DNA from: Zea mays
Taxonomy: Eukaryota; Streptophyta; Magnoliopsida; Poales; Poaceae
DNA length: 64,000 bases
Direction of reading: 5' to 3'
Assembly: GCF_902167145.1 (NCBI RefSeq)
Contig: NC_050102.1
Location: 13,516,850 to 13,580,849, forward strand
Under the pieces are notes generated by a model. The model was not told where the DNA came from. It saw only the letters and a program-made list of their open reading frames with translations, and made no database searches. Positions 1-9,729 of the stretch are shown piece by piece (the stretch's first letter is position 1; each line of letters starts with the position of its first letter). Both the position numbers and the translations under genes were made by a program.

Positions 1-735
1 TAGGAATGCTTGGTATACTCCTTCATGCGCCTAGGGGTCCCTTTTATAGCCCCAAGGCAGCTAGGAGCCGTTGAGCGCAAATCTGGAAGGCCATTCTTGC
101 CTTCTGTCGTCGGGTGCACCGGACAGTCCGGTGCACACCGGACACTGTCCGGTGCCCGATTTCTTTCCTTCTACGGCGAAGCCGACCGTTGGCGCCAGAG
201 AGCCGTTGGCGCACCGGACATGTCCGGTGCCCATTCTAGCCGTTGGCTCGGCCACGTGTCCCGCGCAGATCGCGCGGCCGACCGTTGGCCCGGCCGACCA
301 TTGGCTCACCGGACAGTCCGGTGAATTATAGTCGTACGCCGTTAATCATTTCCCGAGAGCGACGACTTCGCCTGTGAACGCCTCACCGGACAGTCCGGTG
401 AATTATAGCCGTACACCGCCGTCGAAGTCCCGAGAGCAGCCTTTTCCCTCGAGCCAGCCTGGCGCACCGGACACTGTCCGGTGCACCACCGGACAGTCCG
501 GTGCACCCAGACTGAGCAGACTTTGGCTGCTCGAGCCATCTCTTCTCCAACTCGATTTTTTCTGTTTCCAGCACTTAGACACAATACATTAGTTCATAAA
601 ACAATGTACTAAGTCTGAGAAACATACCTTTATACTTGATTTGTACTTTGTCCACCTTTTTACAATTAGGCACTTGTGTTGGACACTAAATCACCAAAAT
701 ACTTAGAAATGGCCCAAGGGCACATTTCCCTTTCA
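1..735 (-). repeat. 3' LTR of element A (truncated by window start)
   Basis: This stretch repeats 7701-8474 and ends in CCCTTTCA at 735, next to the PPT. A TATA box for minus-strand transcription (TATAAAAG) reads at 41-48. Seven palindromes of the CACCGGAC-n-GTCCGGTG type lie at 117-133, 136-154, 212-229, 307-323, 384-400, 465-483 and 487-503. The 5' LTR has two more copies. Short open frames across these palindromes are by-products of the repeat and are not genes. Confidence 0.95.
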
Positions 736-1499
736 ATCTCCCCCTTTTTGGTGATTTATGCCAACACAACATAAAGCAAGTAGAACAAGTACAAAATCAA
801 TTCAACTAAGAGCTCAAATTGTTTTGATTCAAATTTGACATATATGGATCACTCTTTGCCACCACTTGGTTTGTTTTTGCAAATCAAACTCAAATTTCTA
901 TCTCTAAGTCAAACACACATGTTAAGACATAAAGAGAGTCATTCCAAAAGAAATTGATTCAAGATTTCAAAAACTCCTTTTTTTCATAATCAATACTTTT
1001 CCCCACGAGAGACAATAAAAGAGTTTTGACAAACCAAAAGCTCTATTCTACTATTTTCAAAATCTCTCAAGTGGTAGCTGATCCATTTATCGCTTTGGCC
1101 TTTATTTTCTCCCCCTTTGGCATCAAGCACCAAAACGGGATCAATCTTGGCCCTTTAACCCCATTGTCTCACCAAAATCTTCAAATAAGAACACAAGAGC
1201 AATAAGAGTATAAAGATGAACTTGGAAAAGTTACTCTTTTCATCGGAGTGCAGTGGAAGTCTTGCATGGTCCAAGTCCACCTTTTCCCTTTCAGTTCTCC
1301 TTGGAGACTAAAACAACCAAACTCAAGTACATGGTTAGTCTCAAAGGGTCAAGTTGTAGCATAGCTCCCCCTAAATATGTGCATCTCTTGCAAAAGGACT
1401 TGTGAGGTCCAGGGAGTGTTTGTACAACTTGAGCACCACAATAAACAACACAATGCAGAATGAACATGATCAAAGGCATAAACACATGTATGCTATAAT
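736..1499 (-). other. 3' noncoding region of element A with three PPT-like tracts
   Basis: Between the pol stop and the 3' LTR there is no coding frame. Read on the minus strand it has purine tracts at 736-750 (next to the LTR, the likely plus-strand primer), about 1109-1120 and about 1365-1375. The tract at 1365 follows a segment with 'gttagtctcaaagg', which also occurs in element D. Several conserved PPTs are a described Sirevirus hallmark. The region is AT-rich and otherwise featureless. Confidence 0.8.
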
Positions 1500-4400
1500 T
1501 CAATCCAAGTTCCGCGAATCTAAGATATTGAGCTCACTACGCAGCCTGCAAAAGGTCTTCTCATCTAGAGGCTTGGTGAAGATATCGGCTAGCTGGTTCT
1601 CGGTGCTAACATGAAACACTTCGATATCCCCCTTTTGCTGGTGGTCACTCAAAAAGTGATGTCGGATGTCAATGTGCTTTGTGCGGCTGTGTTCAACAGG
1701 ATTTTCCGCTATTCAGATAGCACTCTCATTATCACATAGGAGTGAGACTTTGCTCAGATTGTAGCCAAAGTCCCAGAGGGTTTGCCTCATCCAAAGTAGT
1801 TGCGCGCAACACTGTCCTGCGGCAACGTACTCGGCCTCAGCGGTGGATAGGGCAACGGAAGTTTGTTTCTTAGAGTTCCATGACACCAGGGACCTTCCTA
1901 AGAATTGGCACGTCCCCGATGTACTTTTCCTATCGACCTTACATCCAGCATAGTCGGAATCTGAATACCCAATCAGGTCAAAGTTAGACCCCTTTGGATA
2001 CCAGATCCCGAAGCAAGGCGTAGCGACTAGATATCTAAGAATTCGCTTCACAGCCACTAAGTGACACTCCTTAGGATCGGATTGAAATCTAGTACACATG
2101 CATACGCTAAGCATAATATCCGGTCTACTAGCACATAAATAAAGCAAAGAACCTATCATGGACCGGTATGCTTTTTGATCAATGGACTTACCACCTTTGT
2201 TGAGGTCGGTGTGTCCGTCGGTTCCCATCGGCGTCTTTGCGGGCTTGGCGTCCTTCATCCCAAACCGCTTCAGCAAATCTTGCGTGTACTTCGTTTGGGA
2301 GATGAAGGTGCCGTCCTTGAGTTGCTTCACTTGAAACCCAAGGAAGTAGTTCAACTCGCCCATCATCGACATCTCGAATTTCTGCGTCATCACCCTGCTA
2401 AACTCTTCACAAGACTTTTGGTTAGTAGAACCAAATATTATGTCATCGACATAAATTTGGCATACAAAAAGATCACCATCACAAGTCTTAGTAAAAAGAG
2501 TTGGATAGGCTTTCCCAACCTTGAAAGCATTAGCAATTAAAAAGTCTCTAAGGCATTCATACCATGCTCTTGGGGCTTGCTTAAGTCCATAGAGCGCCTT
2601 AGATAGCTTACACACGTGGTCGGGGTACTGTTCATCCTCGAAGCCAGGGGGTTGCTCCACGTACACCTCCTCCTTTATCGGCCCATTGAGGAAAGCGCTC
2701 TTCACATCCATTTGGTACAACCTGAAAGAATGGTGAGCGGCATATGCTAGCAAGATACGAATTGATTCTAGCCTAGCCACAGGAGCAAACGTCTCCTCAA
2801 AGTCCAAACCTGCGACTTGGGCATAACCTTTTGCCACAAGTCGAGCCTTGTTCCTCGTCACCACCCCATGCTCGTCCTGTTTGTTGCGGAACACCCACTT
2901 GGTTCCCACAACATTTTGCTTGGGACGAGGCACCAGTGTCCAAACTTCATTGCGCTTGAAGTTGTTGAGTTCCTCCTGCATGGCCAACACCCAGTCCGGA
3001 TCTAGCAAGGCCTCTTCTACCCTGAAAGGCTCAATAGAAGAGACAAAGGAGTAATGCTCACAAAAATTAACTAATCTCGAGCGAGTAGTTACTCCCTTGC
3101 TAATATCACCAAATATTTGGTCGACGGGATGATCCCTTTGGATCGTTGCACGAACTTGGGTTGGAGGTGCCTGAGGTGCTTCTTCCTCCTCAACTTGAAC
3201 ATCCTGTGCTCCCCCTTGATCATGCGCCTCCACTTGAGGTACCTGTTCGTCATCTTGGGTTGAGGGATGCACCATAGTTGAGGAAGACGGTTGATCTTGC
3301 TCTAATTGTTCCTGAGGCCGTACATCTCCAATCGCCATGGTGCGTATCGCGGCCGTAGGAACGTCTTCTTCATCTACATCATCAAGATCAACAACTTGCT
3401 CTCTTGGAGAGCCATTAGTCTCATCAAATACAACGTCGCTAGAGACTTCAACCAAACCCGATGATTTGTTGAAGACCCTATACGCCTTTGTATTTGAATC
3501 ATAACCTAACAAAAACCCTTCTACAGCTTTGGGAGCAAATTTGGAATTCCTACCCTTCTTCACTAGAATGTAGCATTTACTCCCAAATACACGAAAGTAC
3601 GATACATTGGGTTTGTTACCAGTTAGCAGCTCATATGAGGTCTTCTTGAGGAGGCGGTGAAGATAGACCCTGTTGATGGCGTGGCAAGCCGTGTTCACGG
3701 CTTCCGACCAAAAACACTCGGGGGTCTTGAATTCTCCAAGCATAGTCCTCGCCATATCAATGAGCGTCCTGTTCTTCCTCTCTACCACACCATTTTGCTG
3801 AGGTGTGTAGGGAGCGGAGAACTCGTGCTTGATCCCCTCCTCCTCAAGGAACTCCTCCACTTGAAGATTCTTGAATTCGGACCCGTTGTCGCTCCTTATC
3901 TTCTTCACCTTGAGCTCAAACTCATTTTGAGCTCTCCTGAGGAAGCGCTTGAGGGTCCCTTGTGTTTCAGACTTATCCTGCAAAAAGAACACCCAAGTGA
4001 AGCGGGAAAAGTCATCAACAATAACTAGACCATACTTACTTCCTCCTATGCTTAGATATGCGACGGGTCCGAAGAGGTCCATATGCAGCAGCTCCAGAGG
4101 TCTTGATGTGGTCATCACATTCTTGCTGTGATGTGCTCCTCCCACTTGTTTACCTGCTTGACAAGCTGCACAAGGTCTATCTTTTTCGAAATGAACATTG
4201 GTTAGACCTATCACGTGTTCTCCCTTTAGAAGCTTGTGTAGGTTCTTCATCCCCACATGTGCTAAGCGGCGATGCCACAACCAGCCCATGCAAGTCTTAG
4301 CCATTAAGCATGCATCTAGACCGGCTTCTTCTTTTGCAAAATCAACTAAGTAAAGTTTGTCGTCTAGTACACCCTTAAAAGCTAGTGAACCATCACATCT

Positions 4401-4751
4401 TCTAAAGACAGACACATCTTCATTTGTAAATAAACAATTATACCCCATATTACATAATTGACTAACAGATAGTAGATTATATCCAAGACTCTCCACTAAA
4501 AACACATTAGAGATAGAATGCTCATTTGATATTGCAATCTTTCCTAAACCTTTCACCTTGCCTTGGTTCCCATCACCGAATATAATTTAATCTTGGGAAT
4601 CCTTATTCTTGACGTAGGAGGTGAACATCCTCTTCTCCCCAGTCATATGGTTTGTGCATCCGCTGTCGATAATCCAGCTTGAACCCCCGGATGCATAAAC
4701 CTGCAAGGCAAATTTAGGCTTGGGTCTTAGGTACCCAACTCTTGTTGGGTC
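1500..4751 (-). pseudogene. pol: pol of element A (Copia PR-INT-RT-RNaseH) with two nonsense codons
   Basis: The polyprotein frame runs from 4751 down to the stop at 1500. In order it encodes a retropepsin (WIIDSG motif near 4660), the GAG-pre-integrase zinc region, the integrase core ([16 protein letters not shown], and Glu in NGVVERKNR), reverse transcriptase (YVDD at 2442-2453) and Copia RNase H (SDSDYAG, AEAEYVA). Two nonsense codons break it: TAA at 4587-4589, where element D has TCA, and TGA at 1713-1715, where D has CGC. The rest is almost colinear with D. The frame is +1 relative to gag and overlaps its end by about 38 bases. Products would act in virus-like particles and on nuclear DNA. 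Confidence 0.9.
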
Positions 4752-7101
4752 CTACAAGGTTAGTCACAATTTCCTTAGGGACCCAAATGCAAGTTTTATC
4801 ACCCTTGCATTTTGCCCCTAATTTTCTAGCAACTATCTTCCTATCCTTTCTACAAATAGCAAAGGAAGCATTTAAAGCATGATAAATTGTAGAGGGTCCA
4901 TTCATAACTTTCCTAGGAGCATGAACAAAATTCTTTCTAGGCACATGATGAATATTTTTCCTAGGCATATCTCTACAATGCATGTAGGAAGAACTTGAAG
5001 CATACATAGCATAGGAATCATAGGTATGTGAATCAAAAGCATTACAACTCCTATGAGACTGTCTTCTATCATTGTACATAAAAGCATGGTTCTTTTTAGT
5101 ACTACTTGCCATAGGGGCCTTCCCCTTCTCCTTGGCAGAGATGGGAGCCTTATGGCTTGTTAAGTCCTTGGCTTCCCTCTTGAAGCCAAGTCCATCCTTA
5201 ATTGAGGGGTGTCTACCAATCGTGTAGGCATCCCTTGCAAATTTTAGCTTATCGAAATCACTTTTGCTAGTCTTAAGTTGGGCATTAAGACTAGCTACTT
5301 CATCATTTAATCTCGAAATTGAAACTAGGTGTCCATTACAGGCATCAATATCAAAATCCTTACACCTAGTGCAAATCATAACATGTTCTACACAAGAATT
5401 AGATTTATTTGCTACTTCTAATTTAGCATTTAAATCATTGTTAACACTTTGTAAAGTAGAAATGGTTTCATGACATGTAGATAGTTCATAAGAAAGCATT
5501 TCATTTCTTTTAACTTCTACAACATATGATTTTTGTGCCTCTACAAATTTGTCATGTTCATCATACAACAAATCCTCTTGCTTTTCTAAAAGCATATCCT
5601 TTTCATTCAAGGCATCAATCAATTCATTGATTTTATCAATTTTATTTCTATCCAATCCCTTGAACAAGCTAGAGTAATCTATTTCCTCATCACTAGATTC
5701 GTCTTCACTCGAAGAAGCATAAGTAGAGTCTCGAGTACATACCTTCTTCTCCCTTGCCATAAGGCATGTGTGACGCTCGTTGGGGAAGAGGGATGACTTG
5801 TTGAAGGCGGTGGCGGCGAGTCCTTCATTGTCGGAGTCGGACGAGGAGCAGTCCGAATCCCACTCCTTGCCAAGATGAGCCTCGCCCTTTGCCTTCTTAT
5901 AATTCTTCTTCTTCTCCCTCCTGTTCCCTTGGTCCTGATCACTATCATTGTCGGGACAGTTAGCAATAAAATGACCAAGCTTACCGCATTTGAAGCATGA
6001 GCGCTTTCCCTTGGCTTTGGTCTTGCTTGGCTGTCCCTTGCGACCTTTAAGCGCCGTCTTGAATCTCTTGATGATGAGGGCCATCTCTTCATCATTAAGT
6101 CCAGCCGCCTCAATTTGTGCCACCTTGCTAGGTAGCGCCTCCTTGCTTCTTGTTGCCTTGAGAGCAAGGGGTTGTGGCTCGTTGATCGGACCATTCAAAG
6201 CGTCGTCCACGTACCTCGCCTCCTTAATCATCATCCGCCCGCTCACGAATTTTCCAAGGACTTCTTCGGGCGACATTTTGGTGTACCTGGGATTCTCACG
6301 AATATAATTCACCAAATGAGGATCAAGAACGGTAAAGGACCTTAGCATCAGTCGGACGACGTCGTGGTCCGTCCATCGCGTGCTTCCGTAGCTCCTTATT
6401 TTGTTGATAAGGGTCTTGAGCCGGTTGTATGTTTGAGTTGGCTCCTCGCCCCTTATCATTGTGAACCGTCCAAGCTCGCCCTCCACCAACTCCATCTTGG
6501 TGAGCAAGGTGACGTCGTTCCCCTCATGAGAGATCTTGAGGGTGTCCCATATTTGCTTGGCGTTATCCAAGCCGCTCACTTTGTGGTATTCATCCCTGCA
6601 CAAAGAAGCTAGAAGAACAGTAGTAGCTTGTGCATTCTTATGTATTTGCTCATTAATGAACATGGGACTATCCGAACTATCAAAGTGCATTCCGCTTTCT
6701 ACAATCTCCCATATACTAGGATGGAGAGAGAATAGGTGACTACGCATTTTGTGGCTCCAAAATCCGTAGTCCTCCCCATCAAAGTGTGGGGGATTGCCGA
6801 GTGGAATGGAGAGCAAAGGTGAATTTGAACTTTGCGGAATACGAGAGTAGTCAAAAGAAAAGTTCGAATTAACCGGTTTTCTTCTCTCGTAGTCGTTGTG
6901 GTCGTCGTCCTTTTGGGAAGAAGTAGACTCATCACTATCGTCGTAATAGACGATCTCCTTGATGCGCCTCGTCTTCTTCTTCTTCCCTTCCTTCCGTCTA
7001 TGGCCCGAGCCGGAGTCGGTAGGCTTGTCGTCCTTCGGCTCGTTGACGAAGGATTCCTTCTCTTTGTCGTTGATCACGATTCCCTTCCCCTTAGGATCCA
7101 T
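4714..7101 (-). CDS. gag: gag of element A (Sirevirus-type)
   Basis: An intact 795-residue frame starts MDPKGKGIVI and ends WVPKTQA. It encodes the capsid protein that would form the cytoplasmic particle and bind the element RNA. A basic and acidic low-complexity N-terminus is followed by the Copia-type gag domain (UBN2-like, about residues 95-310) and a CCHC zinc knuckle at 369-382 (CFKCGKLGHFIANC). A long C-terminal extension has predicted coiled coil (about 480-600) and a conserved last block shared with elements D and F. Length and extension fit Sirevirus gag. The ATG lies about 50 bases inside the PBS, and no longer in-frame start is needed. Confidence 0.92.
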   Translation of the reverse strand: MDPKGKGIVINDKEKESFVNEPKDDKPTDSGSGHRRKEGKKKKTRRIKEIVYYDDSDESTSSQKDDDHNDYERRKPVNSNFSFDYSRIPQSSNSPLLSIPLGNPPHFDGEDYGFWSHKMRSHLFSLHPSIWEIVESGMHFDSSDSPMFINEQIHKNAQATTVLLASLCRDEYHKVSGLDNAKQIWDTLKISHEGNDVTLLTKMELVEGELGRFTMIRGEEPTQTYNRLKTLINKIRSYGSTRWTDHDVVRLMLRSFTVLDPHLVNYIRENPRYTKMSPEEVLGKFVSGRMMIKEARYVDDALNGPINEPQPLALKATRSKEALPSKVAQIEAAGLNDEEMALIIKRFKTALKGRKGQPSKTKAKGKRSCFKCGKLGHFIANCPDNDSDQDQGNRREKKKNYKKAKGEAHLGKEWDSDCSSSDSDNEGLAATAFNKSSLFPNERHTCLMAREKKVCTRDSTYASSSEDESSDEEIDYSSLFKGLDRNKIDKINELIDALNEKDMLLEKQEDLLYDEHDKFVEAQKSYVVEVKRNEMLSYELSTCHETISTLQSVNNDLNAKLEVANKSNSCVEHVMICTRCKDFDIDACNGHLVSISRLNDEVASLNAQLKTSKSDFDKLKFARDAYTIGRHPSIKDGLGFKREAKDLTSHKAPISAKEKGKAPMASSTKKNHAFMYNDRRQSHRSCNAFDSHTYDSYAMYASSSSYMHCRDMPRKNIHHVPRKNFVHAPRKVMNGPSTIYHALNASFAICRKDRKIVARKLGAKCKGDKTCIWVPKEIVTNLVGPNKSWVPKTQA

Positions 7102-7136
7102 CTCTTCGGGCAGTTAGTCCCTTTGTGAAGAGAACG

Positions 7137-7148
7137 GCTCTGATACCA
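7137..7148 (-). other. Primer-binding site of element A
   Basis: The plus strand reads gctctgatacca; the minus strand is TGGTATCAGAGC, complementary to the 3' end of initiator tRNA-Met, the usual Copia primer. It lies two bases inside the 5' LTR. Confidence 0.92.
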
Positions 7149-7150
7149 AT

Positions 7151-8474
7151 TGAGAGCACCTAGAGGGGGGGTGAATAGGTGATCCTGTGAAACTTGAAAA
7201 CTTAAGCCACAAAACTTGGTTAATCGTTAGCACAATAATTGCAAAGTGGCTAGAGAGGAATCCTCAACAAAACACAATAACCAACAGGAATCAATCACAG
7301 AGATGGCACGGTGGTTATCCTGTGGTTCGGCCAAGACCAACGCTTGCCTACTCCACGTTGTGGCGTCCCAACGGACGAGGGTTGCAATCAACCCCTCTCA
7401 AGCGGTCCAAAGACCCACTTGAATACCACGGTGTTTTGCTTGCTTTTTCTCAATCCCGTTTGCGAGGAATCTCCACAACTTGGAGCCTCTCACCCTTACA
7501 CTTGAAATTCACAAAGAGCACGGAGCAAGGGAGGGATTAGCAACGCACACAAGACACAAGAATCAGAGTGCCAACACGCACACAAGTCGCAACAAGAGCT
7601 CGCAACACAACTCAATGAGTTCACAACTCCACTAGAGCTCTATATGCTATCACAATGAAAAGAATGCGCGAAATCGATGTCTTGGTGCTTAGGAATGCTG
7701 TAGGAATGCTTGGTATACTCCTTCATGCGCCTAGGGGTCCCTTTTATAGCCCCAAGGCAGCTAGGAGCCGTTGAGCGCAAATCTGGAAGGCCATTCTTGC
7801 CTTCTGTCGTCGGGTGCACCGGACAGTCCGGTGCACACCGGACACTGTCCGGTGCCCGATTTCTTTCCTTCTACGACGAAGCCGACCGTTGGCGCCAGAG
7901 AGCCGTTGGCGCACCGGACATGTCCGGTGCCCATTCTAGTCGTTGGCTCGGCCATGTGTCCCGCGCAGATCGCGCGGCGGACCGTTGGCCCGGCCGACCG
8001 TTGGCTCACCGGACAGTCCGGTGCACACCGGACAGTCCGGTGAATTATAGCCGTACGCCGTTAATCATTTCCCGAGAGCGACGACTTCGCCTGTGAACGC
8101 CTCACCGGACAGTCCGGTGTACCACCGGACAGTCCGGTGAATTATAGCCGTACACCGCCGTCGAAGTCCCGAGAGCAGCCTTTTCCCTCGAGCCAGCCTG
8201 GCGCACCGGACACTGTCCGGTGCACCACCGGACAGTCCGGTGCACCCAGACTGAGCAGACTTTGGCTGCTCGAGCCATCTCTTCTCCAACTCGATTTTTT
8301 CTGTTTCCAGCACTTAGACACAATACATTAGTTCATAAAACAATGTACTAAGTCTGAGAAACATACCTTTATACTTGATTTGTACTTTGTCCACCTTTTT
8401 ACAATTAGGCACTTGTGTTGGACACTAAATCACCAAAATACTTAGAAATGGCCTAAGGGCACATTTCCCTTTCA
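7151..8474 (-). repeat. 5' LTR of element A
   Basis: Full LTR of 1,324 bp, TGAGAGCACC...CCCTTTCA on the plus strand. The minus-strand TATA box TATAAAAG is at 7741-7748. The part matching the window-left LTR carries nine palindromes against seven there. The extra copies follow 8020 and 8115, next to GTGAATTATAG. The outer end borders element B at 8475. Confidence 0.95.
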
Positions 8475-8699
8475 ATACCAGAGTATGTGGGTAACCATCC
8501 TGCAGCTTCTGTTGCTTCGGCAAGCCAACCCCAGGCATCTTGGCAACAACCTCCACCTCCACCACCAATACAACCTGCATACTCCCGAGGCCAACAACCA
8601 GAAGGGAGCCAACATACTCACCAGCAGCAAGACTTCAGGGAGGAGTCCGAAGCTCGCATAGTCAACAGTACTGTGCCAGAATCGAAGCATATCTACTAA
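8475..8699 (+). pseudogene. C-terminal tail of a sense-strand frame of element B (truncated by element A)
   Basis: The frame is open from the element A junction to TAA at 8697-8699, about 74 codons. It is rich in Pro, Gln and Ser (a run of six Pro, QQQ near the end) with no recognisable domain. It could be the end of the polyprotein or of a gag, and the sequence cannot decide. It has no start codon because element A cuts it. ATG at 8485 is in another frame. Confidence 0.5.
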
Positions 8700-9729
8700 A
8701 AAGATATCCTACCCCTAAAATAGTTTTTGCATTCGTCATCATTTTCTTTTTTAATAAGGAGCAATCATTGAAAGCCTAGTTCTTTTGTTGTTTTCAATTT
8801 CTTGTAATAGCTTCGTTATTGTCATGATATAATATACCTTCTTCACAGACCTACGAAGTTCCAAAAGTCGATGAAGCACGAAAGTTGTTCTCAAAAGAAT
8901 GCGGGGTTCACAATTATCTTACAAGTTGTGCCGAAGCAACAAAACGTCGTTCTAAGGAACGCAGCGTAAGTTTGCCGAAGCAACAAAAAGTCGTCCTTAA
9001 GGGAGTGCAACGTAAGTTTTCTGCTCAAAAGTCATTCCAAAGGGAATGCAGAGCTTACAGCGAAAAATAAACGCTGATTCCGCCGAAATATAAGGCGAAG
9101 CGCGAAAAGTCAACGCGAATACCGCCGAAATAGAAGGCGAAGAAGTTCAAAAGACGTTCCTAAGGGAATGCAGAACCTACAGCGAAAAGTCAACGCTGAT
9201 ACACCAAAAAATAAGCGGTGAAGCCGAAAAATAACGGCAAAGAGATTGTGAGTTCTACTGTGGGAATGTGTGTGTATCTTCGGCACAAATATCATTTTGC
9301 ATAGCATAACATCATCACATCATTCGCATAACATGACATCATACATCATATTGCATCAATGGCACAAGAAGGGGATACAATGTTGATCTTCGGAAATTAT
9401 TTCGAAGAAGTTGTGCCAAGGCACAAAATAAGTTTTGAAGAAGTACAACTTCATAAACTCTAATATCAAAGGAGATCTATTGCTTACGAAGCATAAGGTT
9501 TTTACAGAGATTTGATGTTTATTTTTTACGAAATATGGATATTCTTCACGAAGCATGAAAAGAAGGGAAGATGTTTTTTTCGCCGAAGGCTCAAAAACAG
9601 TATGTCCGTAAAGTTTCATGCATCGTAAAGAATTGAGTTACAAACAGCTTATATATTACATTCAAAACTACAAGATGTTACACACTTTGTTCAGCAAATA
9701 TTACATTCCAAATGTTTTCACAAATATAG
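8700..9729 (+). repeat. Noncoding spacer of element B with degenerate short repeats
   Basis: No convincing gene. From about 8865 to 9250 the blocks 'cgaagcaacaaa', 'cgttctaaggaacgcag' and 'gcgaaaagtcaacgc' recur as degenerate tandem repeats. From 9260 to 9729 the DNA is AT-rich with scattered TTCGG motifs and no repeat structure that I can define. Confidence 0.55.

Larger units (their letters stand above)
1..8474 (-). mobile_element. Element A: Sirevirus-type Copia LTR retrotransposon (Opie/Ji-like), left end cut by window
   Basis: Order on the minus strand is 5' LTR (7151-8474), PBS, gag, pol, multi-PPT noncoding region, 3' LTR (1-735). The two LTRs align from position 1 with 7701. LTR ends are TG...CA on both strands. 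The PBS matches the 3' end of initiator tRNA-Met, as is usual for Copia. The long gag with a C-terminal extension, several PPT-like tracts upstream of the 3' LTR and the LTR palindromes are known Sirevirus traits. By eye the LTRs differ at about seven positions plus indels, so the insertion is recent. The right flank starts ATACC; the left TSD lies outside the window. Opie versus Ji is not resolved. Confidence 0.92.

Noticed and set aside
117..503. Short, regularly repeated palindromes resembling a CRISPR array
   Set aside because: Spacing is irregular, spacers are repeated between LTR copies, and the units lie in retrotransposon LTRs of a plant genome.
10..592. Small open frames across the LTR palindromes (here and at 7710-8331, 15977-16488, 23681-24131, 41203-41741, 51560-52117)
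   Set aside because: They occur on both strands at once and result from the stop-poor GC-rich repeats; no domain and no conserved start.
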